Assembly (NCBI GenBank): GCA_023664485.1
Contig: JAMPFK010000002.1
Location: forward strand, 186,001 to 250,000
Length of the DNA: 64,000 bases
Origin: Bacteroides fragilis
GTDB taxonomy: Bacteria; Bacillota; Clostridia; Lachnospirales; Lachnospiraceae
Direction of reading: 5' to 3'
Position 1 is the first letter of the stretch; each line of letters begins with the position of its first letter. Below the pieces are notes generated by a model. That model worked only from the letters and a program-made list of their open reading frames with translations, made no database searches and was not told where the DNA came from. This document shows, one piece after another, positions 50,659 through 60,560 of this stretch. The position numbers and the translations under genes are program-made.

Positions 50659-52472
50659 TATGTGACGATCCTTTTAAACTTTTTTTCGAGTTCATATTTG
50701 CTCATCGTAATCATCGTCGGCCTGCCGTGCGGACAATGATACGGATTTTCTAACGAAAGCAGTTCGTCGATAAGAGCCTCCGCCTCCGCCTCGCTCATGC
50801 GGGAATTTCCCTTGACCGCGGCCTTACAGGCCATCGAAGCGATCCTGATGCGGATGCTGTCCGGCGTTCCCGAAAAAGTCTCTCCGGCCATTTCGTCGAG
50901 CAGTTCATAGAACAGTCCCGCCTCCTGATAGCCGTACAGATCGAGCGGCACGCCGCTCAGCGCATAATCGCTTCCGCCGAACTCTTCCAGCACGAATCCG
51001 AGCGCCTCGAAATGCTCCTTATTCTGCAAAAGGCAGGCTTTTTCCCGGCCGTTCAGCGTAACGACGACGGGCGGGTTCAGATTCTGGGAGACGATGCCGT
51101 GCGCCTGGAACTGTTTGATAAAACGCTCGTATTTCACCTTTTCATGAGCCGCATGCTGGTCGATGATCAAAAGCTTATCCCGACAGGAAATGAGCCAGTA
51201 AGTATCGAAAAGCTGGCCGATGATCCGGAACTGCTCTTTCGCGCTTTCAGAGAGCAGCTTATCTTCGAACAGCTCCATCTGCTTTAGCGCGTCCTTCCCG
51301 GCGGCATAGGCGGGCGGCTCCCGCAGAAGCGACCGCTGCACTTCCGCTTTTTCCCTGGCAATGCGTCTCTTCTCGAAGGGTTCCGGCGAGGCGGGCAAAC
51401 GGGACGGCCTTACCCTGGGCGGGGCCGGAATAACGGGCGGTCTTTCCGGTTTTTCCGGCTTTTCCAGCGTTACTTCCGGTATCATCTCCAGCCTATGGAG
51501 CCGTTCGTATATAAGCCCCTGCACCTGCTCGTAAAATTCCTGCCCGCCGGCGATTCTGACTTCCATTTTAGCGGGATGGACATTGACGTCGATGCGTTTC
51601 GTATCGATCGTAAAATGCAGCACGCAGAACGGAAATTTATGCTGCATCAGGTATTCCTTATAGCCGTCCTCAACGGCTTTTCCGATCAGATTGCTTTTGA
51701 TAAAGCGGCCGTTAATATAAAAAAGCTCATAATTCCGGTTGGAGCGGTTGATGATCGGCCTGCCTAGGAAGCCGTCGATGGAAAAACCGTCGGCCTCCGC
51801 ATGGATTTCCTGCAGTTCCTTTGCAATATCTTTCCCGTAAATACGGTAAATAATCTCCTTCAAATCGCCGTTGCCGGACGTATGGAAACGGTTCTGGCCA
51901 TTGACGACGAAGCGGAAGGAGATCTGCGGATGGGACAGGGCGAGATGCTCCATCAGGTCCGCCACATAAGAACCCTCTGTCTGCGGCTGCTTTAAGAATT
52001 TCTTACGCGGCAGGGTATTGTAGAAAAGATTCCTGACAAGAATCGTCGTTCCGTCCGGCGCGCCGACTTCTTCCAGTTCCTTCTCTGTGCCGCCTTCTAT
52101 CACATAACGAACGCCCGTCAGCTCCTCTTCCACTTTAGATACGGCCTCCACCATCGAAACCGCCGCGATGCTTGCCAGCGCCTCTCCGCGGAATCCAAGG
52201 CTGACCAAGTCGGTCAAATCATCGGCCGAAGATATCTTGCTCGTAGCATGGCGTAAAAAAGCGTTCCGTATCTGCGACTTTTCAATGCCGCCGCCGTTAT
52301 CCGTCACGCGGATCAGGGAAATGCCGCCGTCCCGGATTTCTACGGTAACGGCATCCGCCCCGGAGTCGATGGCATTTTCTACCAGCTCTTTTACCACGCT
52401 GGCCGGCCTCTCCACCACTTCGCCCGCCGCGATCTTATCGATTGTCTGGTGATCCAGTATGTTGATTTTCAT
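50658..52472 (-). CDS. mutL: DNA mismatch repair protein MutL with endonuclease motif
   Basis: A protein of 604 residues. The N-terminal GHKL ATPase (about 1-330) has the motifs ELVENAIDSGAD, DNGGGI and GFRGEALASI. The C-terminal part contains DQHAAHEKVKYE (about 445), matching the nicking-endonuclease motif DQHA(X)2E(X)4E, and CPHGRP near the end. It therefore probably cuts the strand itself, as expected in bacteria without MutH. It lies 10 bp after mutS. Confidence 0.95.
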   Translation of the reverse strand: MKINILDHQTIDKIAAGEVVERPASVVKELVENAIDSGADAVTVEIRDGGISLIRVTDNGGGIEKSQIRNAFLRHATSKISSADDLTDLVSLGFRGEALASIAAVSMVEAVSKVEEELTGVRYVIEGGTEKELEEVGAPDGTTILVRNLFYNTLPRKKFLKQPQTEGSYVADLMEHLALSHPQISFRFVVNGQNRFHTSGNGDLKEIIYRIYGKDIAKELQEIHAEADGFSIDGFLGRPIINRSNRNYELFYINGRFIKSNLIGKAVEDGYKEYLMQHKFPFCVLHFTIDTKRIDVNVHPAKMEVRIAGGQEFYEQVQGLIYERLHRLEMIPEVTLEKPEKPERPPVIPAPPRVRPSRLPASPEPFEKRRIAREKAEVQRSLLREPPAYAAGKDALKQMELFEDKLLSESAKEQFRIIGQLFDTYWLISCRDKLLIIDQHAAHEKVKYERFIKQFQAHGIVSQNLNPPVVVTLNGREKACLLQNKEHFEALGFVLEEFGGSDYALSGVPLDLYGYQEAGLFYELLDEMAGETFSGTPDSIRIRIASMACKAAVKGNSRMSEAEAEALIDELLSLENPYHCPHGRPTMITMSKYELEKKFKRIVT

Positions 52473-52482
52473 CTTCCATCCT

Positions 52483-55140
52483 CTACTTCCAACGATTCCT
52501 CAGTTTATTCTGCAGCCGATACAGCACATTCAGCGCGTCCACCGGCGTCAGGGCAGTAATATCGGTCTCTTCCAGTTCTTTGAGGACATCTTCGTCCCTG
52601 ACCGTATCGAACAGGGAAATCTGCTCCAAATCCACCTCATCGTATTTCACTGGCTTCTTTTTGTCGTTTTTGATGTTGATTTCGATGTTCTGCACTTTCT
52701 CCGTGATGTCGTTATCGCTCAGCTGTTCTACGATTTCCCTGGCCCGGTCGATGACCATGTCAGGCACGCCGGCGAGCCTTGCTACCTGAATGCCATAGCT
52801 CTTGTCCGCGCCGCCCCTGATAATCTTACGCAGGAAAACGATATCGTCTCCTTTTTCCTTCACGGCGATACAGTAATTATTGACGTTGTCTATTTTGCCT
52901 TCCAGCTCCGTCAGCTCGTGGTAATGGGTGGCGAACAGCGTCTTGGCGCCGAGGAGCTTCCGGTTGCTGATATGTTCGATGACCGCCCAGGCGATGCTCA
53001 GGCCGTCAAAGGTAGAGGTCCCCCGTCCGATTTCGTCGAGGACGAGCAGGCTGTCCGCCGTGGCGTTCCGCAGAATATTGGCGACCTCGTTCATTTCCAC
53101 CATAAAAGTGGACTGGCCGCTGGCCAGATCGTCCGACGCGCCGACCCTCGTAAAAATGCGGTCCACAATGCCGATGTCCGCTTTTTTGGCCGGTACAAAA
53201 GAACCGATCTGCGCTAACAGGACGATCAGTGCCGTCTGCCGCATATAGGTGGATTTTCCGGCCATATTCGGCCCCGTAATAACGGCGATGCAGTGCTTTT
53301 TCCTGTCCAGATAAGTGTCGTTCGAGATGAACATATCGTTCTGGATCATCTGTTCTACGACAGGATGCCGGCCCTCTTTGATATCGATAACGCCCTTTTC
53401 GTTCAGCGACGGGCGCACATAATGATTCCGCTCCGCCACATAGGAAAAGGAGGCGCAGACATCCAGCCTCGCGATCGCCCGCGCGGTCCGCTGGATCCGC
53501 TCGATCTGTCCGGCAATGGTCTCCCGGATCTCGCAGAAAACATCGTATTCCAGCGAATACAGCTTGTCCTCCGCATTCAGGATCGTATCCTCAAGTTCCT
53601 TTAAGCGCGGCGTCGTATAACGCTCCGCGTTGGCAAGCGTCTGTTTTCTGATATAATCCGCCGGTACCAGATCCTTATAAGAATTAGTCACCTCGAAATA
53701 ATAGCCGAATACCTTGTTATATTTAATGCGCAGGTTCTTGATGCCTGTACGCTCCTTATCCTCGTTTTCCAGCGCGGCCAGCCAGTTCTTCCCTTCCGTC
53801 TTGGCCCTGCGCAGCTCGTCGATCGCCTCATGGAAACCCTCTTTGATCAGGCCGCCCTCTTTTACCGCGATCGGCGGATCGTCGATGATCGCATTGTCGA
53901 TGAGGTGGAAAAGATCGGACAGATCGTCCATCTCCTCCTGAATATCCGTCAGAAAAGCGGCGGAAGTATCCTGCAATACAGTCTTGATGGAAGGAAGCAT
54001 TTCGAGAGAGCTGCGAAAAGCGATCAGATCCCTTGGATTGGCGGTCCGGTAGCTGACCCGGCTAAGAAGCCTTTCCAGATCGTATACCGGATTCAGGTAT
54101 TCCCGCAGTTCGTCCCGCAGCATGCTTTTTTCGCATAGCTCCTCCACCCCGTCGAGCCTTTTCTCGATTTCCGCTTTCTCGATCAAAGGCTGTTCGATAT
54201 ATTTTCGAAGCAGCCGCCCGCCCATCGCCGTCCTCGTTTTGTCCAGCACGCCGAGCAGGGAGCCTTTCTTCTGCTTTTCGCGCAGCGTTTCGACAAGCTC
54301 CAGATTCCTTCTCGTCGCGCCGTCCAACAGCATATATTTATTGCTCAAATAGGGATACAAATGCGTAAAATGCTCAAGAGAAGTCATCTGCGTTTCGTAA
54401 AGATACTGCAAAAGCGAGCCGGCGGCGATCAGCCCGCTCGGAAAATCCTCTATGCCGAGTCCCAGCAGGGAGCTTACATGAAAATGCTTCAACAGGCATT
54501 TCCGGCAGACTTCCTCATCGAAATAATGGCTGGCGAGCGGATAGACCATGACATTCAGGCGGTTCTTCATTTCCTCGATCGGAAACCCGCTGACCAGAAA
54601 AGCTTCGTTGCAGATGATTTCGGAAGGCGCGTATTGATTGATTTCATCCTGTAATTTCCGGATATCCTCCGCTTCCGTTAAATAATAATCTCCAGTGGTG
54701 ACGTCGGCGGCAGAAATGCCGATCTTCCCCGGAAAATAAGAGATGCATAAAAGATAATTGTTTCGGGAATCGTCCATCGGCAGACTCGTATTCGTGCCCG
54801 GCGTCACGATTCTTGTCACTTCCCGCTTAACGAGCCCTTTCGCTTCCCTGGGATCCTCCACCTGTTCGCAGAGCGCGACCTTATAGCCCTTCGATACGAG
54901 CCTCGCCAGATACCCGTCCACCGCGTGATAAGGGACGCCGCACATCGGCGCCCTCTCTTCCAGTCCACAGCTTTTTCCGGTAAGCGTGATTTCAAGTTCC
55001 CTCGAAGCCGTCTCGGCGTCCTCGAAGAACATCTCATAAAAATCGCCTAACCTGTAAAAAAGAATACAATCGGGGTATTCTTTTTTCGTCTCCATATATT
55101 TCTGCATCATGGGGGTCATTTCAGCCATGTTCCGTACCAT
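52483..55140 (-). CDS. mutS: DNA mismatch recognition protein MutS
   Basis: A protein of 885 residues. The mismatch-binding motif FYEMF is near the N terminus (about residue 32), and the ATPase domain has GPNMAGKSTYMRQ (about 620), DEIGRGTSTFDGLSIAW (about 700) and FATHYHELTEL. It recognises mispaired bases and recruits MutL. The start is uncertain: ATGs at 55140, 55128 and 55119 are all in frame and none has a strong site. miaB lies 46 bp upstream. Confidence 0.96.
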   Translation of the reverse strand: MVRNMAEMTPMMQKYMETKKEYPDCILFYRLGDFYEMFFEDAETASRELEITLTGKSCGLEERAPMCGVPYHAVDGYLARLVSKGYKVALCEQVEDPREAKGLVKREVTRIVTPGTNTSLPMDDSRNNYLLCISYFPGKIGISAADVTTGDYYLTEAEDIRKLQDEINQYAPSEIICNEAFLVSGFPIEEMKNRLNVMVYPLASHYFDEEVCRKCLLKHFHVSSLLGLGIEDFPSGLIAAGSLLQYLYETQMTSLEHFTHLYPYLSNKYMLLDGATRRNLELVETLREKQKKGSLLGVLDKTRTAMGGRLLRKYIEQPLIEKAEIEKRLDGVEELCEKSMLRDELREYLNPVYDLERLLSRVSYRTANPRDLIAFRSSLEMLPSIKTVLQDTSAAFLTDIQEEMDDLSDLFHLIDNAIIDDPPIAVKEGGLIKEGFHEAIDELRRAKTEGKNWLAALENEDKERTGIKNLRIKYNKVFGYYFEVTNSYKDLVPADYIRKQTLANAERYTTPRLKELEDTILNAEDKLYSLEYDVFCEIRETIAGQIERIQRTARAIARLDVCASFSYVAERNHYVRPSLNEKGVIDIKEGRHPVVEQMIQNDMFISNDTYLDRKKHCIAVITGPNMAGKSTYMRQTALIVLLAQIGSFVPAKKADIGIVDRIFTRVGASDDLASGQSTFMVEMNEVANILRNATADSLLVLDEIGRGTSTFDGLSIAWAVIEHISNRKLLGAKTLFATHYHELTELEGKIDNVNNYCIAVKEKGDDIVFLRKIIRGGADKSYGIQVARLAGVPDMVIDRAREIVEQLSDNDITEKVQNIEINIKNDKKKPVKYDEVDLEQISLFDTVRDEDVLKELEETDITALTPVDALNVLYRLQNKLRNRWK

Positions 55141-55186
55141 CTTTCCCGTATTTTGTAATATATTATGTAAACTTCTTCCGGTCTTG

Positions 55187-56680
55187 TCACTCCTCCGGCC
55201 GGCCGTGCTCTATCCTGTGCCCAATATAATAAAAACCATGGCATTCCTCCAGAAAGACCATCATCAGCTTTCCGATATCGGAGGCATCTCCTGGAAAATG
55301 AACCAGCATATTATTGGAAAGCCGCCCCGTCACAAGGGAAGCATCCTGTTCGTTTATCTCTTCGACCAGCGCTTCCATTGTTTTTCCCTGCAGCAGGAGC
55401 GCACGCTCCTTCGCCGTATCCTGAACTGCTTTCAGCAATTTATCGAAAGCCGGACGAACGATTTCCTCCGGTACCTGATCTTCCATCGCCGCTGCCGGGG
55501 TCCCGGTCCTCCTGGAATAAATAAAAGTAAAGGCATTGTCGTAGGCCGCCTTTCTGACCACGTCGATCGTCTCCTCAACGTCCTCCATCGTTTCGCCCGG
55601 AAAACCGACGATGATATCCGTCGTGATCGCGATGTCCGGTATCGCCTCCCGCAGCCTGCGGACGAGCGCCAGATATTGTTCTTTCGTATAACGTCTGTTC
55701 ATCCGCCGTAAAATGCGGTCGGATCCGGACTGCAGAGGCAGATGCAGATGATGGCAGATCTTATCGGATTCTTTCATGACCTGGATCAGTTCATCCGATA
55801 AATCTTTCGGATGGGAAGTCATGAAACGGATCCGCCGGATTCCCTCTACCCGTTCCACTTCCCGCAGAAGCTGGGCGAAGGTCATCGGCCGTTCCAGATT
55901 TTTACCATACGAATTGACGTTCTGTCCGAGCAGCATGATCTCCACAACGCCGTCCGCCGCAAGACACTCGATCTCCCGCAGGATTTCTTTCGGTTCCCGG
56001 CTCCGCTCCCGGCCTCTGACATAAGGTACGATGCAATAGCTGCAAAAATTATTGCATCCGAACATAATATTGATACCGGATTTATAGGAAAATTTCCGGC
56101 TGACCGGCAGATCTTCCACAATGCGGTCCGTTTCTTTCCAGATGTCGATGATCATCGTGCCTTTTCCGGATCTGCCGGCATCGAGTCCATCCCCTGCGGA
56201 AGCGTTCTCGAACATTGTTACGAGGAGTTGTGCGAACTTAAAAAGATTGTGGGTCCCAAAAATCAAATCCACGAACCGGTAACTCTTTCTGATCTTCTCA
56301 ATAACCGCCTCTTCCTGCATCATACAGCCGCACAGGGCGATTTTCAGATGCGGCTTCTTCTTTTTCATGCTGTTCAGATAGCCGAGCCTTCCGTAAACGC
56401 GCTGATTGGCATTATCCCTGACCGTACAGGTATTATAAATGACAAAATCCGCCTCTTCCTCCGAATCGCTCAGCCGGTATCCGGCCTCTGCCAAAATGCC
56501 GGCCAGTTTCTCGGAATCTCTGGCGTTCATCTGGCACCCAAAAGTAATGACCGTCGCAGTCAACGGATGGCCGACACACCTGCTCTCCTCTTTTACATAT
56601 TCCTTCGCCTTCGCTATGTAATCGTATTGAAGCCGCGCCTCAGCCGCCTCGTCCTTCTTCACGCCGTTCTTTTCCTTCAT
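55187..56680 (-). CDS. miaB: tRNA-2-methylthio-N6-isopentenyladenosine synthase MiaB
   Basis: A protein of 497 residues. The N-terminal UPF0004 domain has TFGCQMNARDSE, CGCMMQEEAV and related cysteines for one cluster. The radical SAM domain has CNNFCSYCIVPYVRG for the second, and a C-terminal TRAM domain follows (about 430-490). It adds a methylthio group to isopentenyl-A37 made by MiaA. An N-terminal extension of about 40 charged residues is common in Clostridia. It lies 11 bp downstream of the chemoreceptor gene, so they may share a transcript. Confidence 0.94.
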   Translation of the reverse strand: MKEKNGVKKDEAAEARLQYDYIAKAKEYVKEESRCVGHPLTATVITFGCQMNARDSEKLAGILAEAGYRLSDSEEEADFVIYNTCTVRDNANQRVYGRLGYLNSMKKKKPHLKIALCGCMMQEEAVIEKIRKSYRFVDLIFGTHNLFKFAQLLVTMFENASAGDGLDAGRSGKGTMIIDIWKETDRIVEDLPVSRKFSYKSGINIMFGCNNFCSYCIVPYVRGRERSREPKEILREIECLAADGVVEIMLLGQNVNSYGKNLERPMTFAQLLREVERVEGIRRIRFMTSHPKDLSDELIQVMKESDKICHHLHLPLQSGSDRILRRMNRRYTKEQYLALVRRLREAIPDIAITTDIIVGFPGETMEDVEETIDVVRKAAYDNAFTFIYSRRTGTPAAAMEDQVPEEIVRPAFDKLLKAVQDTAKERALLLQGKTMEALVEEINEQDASLVTGRLSNNMLVHFPGDASDIGKLMMVFLEECHGFYYIGHRIEHGRPEE

Positions 56681-56691
56681 CGTTTATATCC

Positions 56692-58389
56692 CTATATTTT
56701 AAAAAGGTCCATAATGCCTACCAGCGTCTCTACCTGCGCTTTCTGCTCTTCGCTGACGGCGGCCGTCTCTTCCGACGTCGCGGAATTGTTATTGACCGCG
56801 GCCGAAATTTCGGAAATATTGGTATTTAAACCGTGCATATGCGCCACATCCTGTTCGAGCATTTCCGTAATCTGGCGGATCTTTTCGGTGGAAATTTGGG
56901 CGCCTTCCATAACTTCCTGCATATTTTCCGCCGTTTCATCCGCAATGGCGATGCTCCTGTCCATGACGGTGACGGTCGTCTCGATCAGCTCCGTCGTCTG
57001 TCTCGCCGCCTTTGCGGATTCGTCCGCGAGATTCTTCACCTGGTCGGCCACAACCGCAAAGCCCCTGCCGGCCTCTCCTGCCCTTGCCGCCTCGATCGCC
57101 GCATTTAAGGACAGCAGGTTCGTCTGGGAAGCGATACTTTCGATGGTGCCGATGATGGTACTGATTTCCTTCGAGCATTGACTGATTTCCTGAATGGATT
57201 TCTTCAGATCTTCCATTTTCTGATTTCCTTTTGCCAGCGTCATGCCGGCTGTGGACGCGAGCTTGGCGGATTCCTCCGCTTCTTTGCTGTTCTGCTCCAT
57301 ACTCTTTGTCAGTTCGTCCAGTACGCGCACAAATTCGCTTACCTGCATGGCCTGTGCCGTACAGCTTTCCGCCAGATCCTCCGCGGCGCAGGCAAGCTGG
57401 TCGGAACCCGTGTCGATCTGGCCGGAAACGTTGCGTATCGTGATCAGGGTCTCCCGCATTTTCTCACCGATCCGCTGTAAAGATTCTTTAATCGTTACAA
57501 ACTCGCCGACATATTCCTGCTCGATAACGATATTGTAGTTGCCGTTCCCCATCTGCTCAAGCGTAGTGGTTATTTCCTGTATCATAGAGAGCAGGTTCCG
57601 TTTCATAAAGGCGATAGCGGATACCATTTTCCCGACTTCGCTGTCGTCTTCTATCATATCCAGACCGGTGTGGAAATCGCCTCCCGCCAGTATTTCCATC
57701 TGCCCGGATACCTTTTTGATCGGCTGAAGGAGTTCCCTGTCCGCAAATTTTGTCATTTTCACTAACTGCATGACAACATAAAGAAAGGAGCTGGCGAACA
57801 GAAGTTCAAAAATGATCTGCATGACTTTCAGGGCATCCTGCCGTTTATCCTTCCGTTCCAATATCGCAAGGATCGTTTCGTCCGTCTGCTGGTTGATCTT
57901 CATGACAGTATTCTCATATTCCGTACTGAATACGCTTGCCTGTGCGGCGTCAAGATCCCCTTTTTGCGCACTGTCGATCGCCGCTTCCTCTAACGGTACG
58001 AGATTCTGCGACATAGAAGCGATTTCATTCAGCTCCGCCCATTCGTCCTCCGTGAGGTCGCAGTTCTGTAACGTTTCGACGGCCTTCTCCCGGTTCTGAT
58101 CCTGATTCAGTTCTTTCCTGTAAGCGTCGGCATATTCTGCCTTTCCGGTAACGGCATAGGACTGCACGTTATAGGTCAGCGTTTTCGATCCGGTCCGGTA
58201 CTGGTTCAGGGCGACCGTCGTATTGAGCTGGGCCGCCGCGACTCTGGACATCCAGACATTGAACACGATAAATCCAACCAGCAGGACGGCTCCGACGCCG
58301 ACCGCGATAAAAGCCTGCCGTATCAGCTGTCTTAATTTTGCCGATTGACTGTTCTTTCCATAGGTAACGCTTTCGTCTTTTTTCTTCAT
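56692..58389 (-). CDS. methyl-accepting chemotaxis protein
   Basis: A protein of 565 residues. A first membrane helix (about 26-48) is followed by an extracytoplasmic four-helix-bundle sensor (about 50-190), a second helix (about 192-212), a HAMP-like linker and the long signalling coiled coil with the conserved hairpin tip SQTNLLSLNAAIEAARAGEAGRGFAVVADQVK (positions about 57040-57140). No C-terminal pentapeptide tether for CheR is present. The ligand is unknown. It has its own promoter and a leader with an internal terminator. Confidence 0.92.
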   Translation of the reverse strand: MKKKDESVTYGKNSQSAKLRQLIRQAFIAVGVGAVLLVGFIVFNVWMSRVAAAQLNTTVALNQYRTGSKTLTYNVQSYAVTGKAEYADAYRKELNQDQNREKAVETLQNCDLTEDEWAELNEIASMSQNLVPLEEAAIDSAQKGDLDAAQASVFSTEYENTVMKINQQTDETILAILERKDKRQDALKVMQIIFELLFASSFLYVVMQLVKMTKFADRELLQPIKKVSGQMEILAGGDFHTGLDMIEDDSEVGKMVSAIAFMKRNLLSMIQEITTTLEQMGNGNYNIVIEQEYVGEFVTIKESLQRIGEKMRETLITIRNVSGQIDTGSDQLACAAEDLAESCTAQAMQVSEFVRVLDELTKSMEQNSKEAEESAKLASTAGMTLAKGNQKMEDLKKSIQEISQCSKEISTIIGTIESIASQTNLLSLNAAIEAARAGEAGRGFAVVADQVKNLADESAKAARQTTELIETTVTVMDRSIAIADETAENMQEVMEGAQISTEKIRQITEMLEQDVAHMHGLNTNISEISAAVNNNSATSEETAAVSEEQKAQVETLVGIMDLFKI

Positions 58390-58507
58390 GATGACCGCCT
58401 TTCTGCGAGCTTGCTATAAAAATCCCCACCAGAAATGGTGGGGATAAAATATCCTGATCGAATCCTTTATAACTCGCACCACCGGTCGGCGAGAACGCTT
58501 AATGATA
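58390..58507 (-). promoter_or_regulatory. attenuator-like leader of the chemoreceptor gene
   Basis: The predicted transcript starts near 58507. It first forms a hairpin (CTCGC with GCGAG, 58473-58493). Next come GGATA and TATCC, which can pair with each other, then a strong terminator (58411-58445). The GGATATTTTATCC hairpin shares bases with the terminator's left arm, so the two structures are mutually exclusive. That is the layout of a transcription attenuator or riboswitch. No conserved core of a c-di-GMP or other riboswitch was recognised. Confidence 0.55.
58411..58445 (-). terminator. intrinsic terminator inside the chemoreceptor leader
   Basis: On the minus strand ATCCCCACC and GGTGGGGAT form a perfect 9-bp stem with a 6-nt loop, followed by TTTTTAT. 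It lies between the promoter at 58514-58542 and the start codon at 58389, so readthrough is required for expression. Confidence 0.85.
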
Positions 58508-58513
58508 TAAATT

Positions 58514-58542
58514 ATTATACGAAAAAGAAGGGGAAAAATCAA
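58514..58542 (-). promoter_or_regulatory. promoter of the chemoreceptor gene
   Basis: On the minus strand TTGATT (58537-58542) and a perfect TATAAT (58514-58519) are separated by 17 bp. It lies just after the nagA end and directs the chemoreceptor leader. Confidence 0.75.
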
Positions 58543-58595
58543 TACCAAATTCAAGGCATTGGGCCGCTTCTTAAAGTTTCTTAAAACTGCTTCTT

Positions 58596-59732
58596 TTAAA
58601 GAAGCTGTCCGTTCATGATCACCTGCCGCAATACAAGCCCGTCTTTTTGTAAAAGAACGACATCCGCTTTCTTCCCGGCGGAAATACTGCCATGTTCCGC
58701 ATAGATGCCGACGCTCTTAGCCGGATTGACCGCTGCGCATTTTACGGCGGATTCCAACGGGATCCCCATGGAAAGTACCGCGGTCCGCATACAGTCCAGA
58801 AGATTTGTCACAGAACCGGCGATCGTTCCGTCCGACAGCGCCGCAAGAGATCCTGTGACCTTTACGTCCTGTCCGCCGAGCGTATATTCCCCGTCCGCAA
58901 GCCCTGCGGCCCTCATACTGTCGCTGATGAGAATAATCCTTTCGTCGCCGAAGATCTTAAAGGTCGTTCTGACCGCCGCCGGGTGGCTGTGCACGCCGTC
59001 GCAGATGAGCTCCACCTCTGCTCCGGCCGTATCCGCCGCCGCACCGATCAGGCCGGGGGCCCTGTGCGTATAAGGGTTCATCGCGTTATAGAGATGCGTA
59101 ACATGGGACGCTCCTTTTTCAAAGGCCCTCATCGAGGTATCATAATCCGCGCAGGTATGGGCCAGCGAAATGACCGTCTGTCCATGCCGCGCCTCAATCA
59201 GCTCCATAGCCCCTTCTTCTTCCGGCGCTATGGCGAGAAGTTTTACACAGTTCCCGGAAGCGGCGTTCAGCCGGTCAAACATTGCCAGATCGGGTTTCCG
59301 GATATAGGCCCCGTTCTGTGCGCCCTTTTTGGCCTGTGACACGAAAGGGCCTTCCATATTGATGCCATGGAAGCGGGCTTTTTTCTCCTGCGGCCCTTCT
59401 TCTTTGTATGCCCTGGCCGTCTGACAGATACCGAGCAGCATTTCTTCCGAAAGCGTCATCGTCGCGGGCACGATATTCGTTACCCCTATGGACGCTTCAT
59501 ATGCTGCCATCGCATCGATGGCTTCTCTCGTTCCGTCGCAGAAATCATAGCTCATACAGCCGTGAAAATGAATATCTGTCAGGCCCGGTACCGCATAGCA
59601 GCCGGAGGCGTCGAACACTTGTGTATCCTGCACCTGCGCTTCCTCTTCGACGAACCGGTCCCCGTCCATATAGATGTCTTTTGTCAGAAAAATGCCGTTT
59701 TCCGTATAGACACTGGCGTTCTTAATAATCAT
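58596..59732 (-). CDS. nagA: N-acetylglucosamine-6-phosphate deacetylase
   Basis: A protein of 378 residues of the amidohydrolase superfamily. The metal-binding start PGLTDIHFHGCMSYDF lies near residue 50; later come NMEGPFVSQAKKGAQN, SLAHTCADYD, HVTHLYNAMNP and ISDSMRAAG with the catalytic Asp. It converts GlcNAc-6-phosphate to glucosamine-6-phosphate and acetate, the step before NagB. I chose the ATG at 59732 (MIIKNASVY) with AGGAG upstream; the longer frame runs back into nagB. Confidence 0.95.
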   Translation of the reverse strand: MIIKNASVYTENGIFLTKDIYMDGDRFVEEEAQVQDTQVFDASGCYAVPGLTDIHFHGCMSYDFCDGTREAIDAMAAYEASIGVTNIVPATMTLSEEMLLGICQTARAYKEEGPQEKKARFHGINMEGPFVSQAKKGAQNGAYIRKPDLAMFDRLNAASGNCVKLLAIAPEEEGAMELIEARHGQTVISLAHTCADYDTSMRAFEKGASHVTHLYNAMNPYTHRAPGLIGAAADTAGAEVELICDGVHSHPAAVRTTFKIFGDERIILISDSMRAAGLADGEYTLGGQDVKVTGSLAALSDGTIAGSVTNLLDCMRTAVLSMGIPLESAVKCAAVNPAKSVGIYAEHGSISAGKKADVVLLQKDGLVLRQVIMNGQLL

Positions 59733-59763
59733 AAGGCATATGCTCCTTTTGTCCGTTTTCCAC

Positions 59764-60492
59764 TTATTCAACTTCCGATAACGCCGCTTCGTCCGCTATC
59801 ACGATGACGTCGCGGTGCAGCTGCAATACGGATGCCGGCACTTCCGGCGTAATTGCGCCAAAGAAGGCTTTTTTCACGATGGCGGCCTTGTCCGCACCGC
59901 TGACAACGACGAGGATCTTCTTCGCCAGCATAATCGTTCCGACGCCCATCGTATAAGCCTGACGGGGAACATCGTCTATGGAAGCGAAAAATCTCCTGTT
60001 CGCCTGAATGGTCGATTCCGTCAGATCGACACAGTGTGTCTGCGCCTCGAATACCTGGCCCGGCTCGTTAAAGCCGATATGACCGTTGTGGCCGAGTCCG
60101 AGAAGCTGTAAATCGACGCCGCCCACATCCGCGATGATCTGGTTATATTCATGGCACGCTTTCGCGCTGTCCGCTTCCGTCCCATCCGGAAGAAAAGTGC
60201 GTTTCGTATCGATATTGACCTTGCTGAACAAATGATCGTTCATAAAATAATAATAACTCTGGTCATTCTCCTTCGTCAGACCCTTATATTCGTCCAGGTT
60301 TACGCTCGTTACCTGTGAAAAGTCCAGATCGCCTTCCTGATACTGTTTGACCAGTCTTGCATAAGTACCGATCGGGGTGGAACCCGTAGCGAGTCCGAGC
60401 ACGCAGTCCGGTTTCATGATGACCTGCGCCGCGATAATTCCCGCCGCCTTCCGGCTCATATCGTCGTAGTCCTTCGTTCTGATAAGTCTCAT
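59764..60492 (-). CDS. nagB: glucosamine-6-phosphate deaminase
   Basis: A protein of 242 residues that converts glucosamine-6-phosphate to fructose-6-phosphate and ammonia. Conserved elements are LGLATGSTPIGTYARL, VNLDEYKGL (catalytic Asp, about 72) and LGLGHNGHIGFNEPG (about 130-144, with the ring-opening His). The length matches the Gram-positive form, which lacks the allosteric C terminus of the E. coli enzyme. AAAGGAG precedes the start. nagA follows after about 31 bp. Confidence 0.96.
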   Translation of the reverse strand: MRLIRTKDYDDMSRKAAGIIAAQVIMKPDCVLGLATGSTPIGTYARLVKQYQEGDLDFSQVTSVNLDEYKGLTKENDQSYYYFMNDHLFSKVNIDTKRTFLPDGTEADSAKACHEYNQIIADVGGVDLQLLGLGHNGHIGFNEPGQVFEAQTHCVDLTESTIQANRRFFASIDDVPRQAYTMGVGTIMLAKKILVVVSGADKAAIVKKAFFGAITPEVPASVLQLHRDVIVIADEAALSEVE

Positions 60493-60532
60493 ATCCGTTT
60501 CTCCTTTTGATTGATTTCATATCGAATATAAG

Positions 60533-60558
60533 AAGAATGGCTCTTACGAGCCATTCTT
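60533..60558 (-). terminator. hairpin between nagE and nagB, possible terminator
   Basis: AAGAATGGCTC and GAGCCATTCTT form a perfect 11-bp stem with a 4-nt loop. On the minus strand the tail (CTTATATTC) is only weakly T-rich, so it may be a partial terminator or an mRNA stability element. Confidence 0.5.
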
Positions 60559-60560
60559 CC

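Noticed and set aside
55811..57181. 456-codon plus-strand open frame opposite miaB and the chemoreceptor gene
   Set aside because: It spans two real minus-strand genes and has a biased, low-complexity composition typical of antisense frames.
58390..58507. c-di-GMP riboswitch before the chemoreceptor gene
   Set aside because: The conserved GEMM core sequences are not present. It is kept as an unclassified attenuator.
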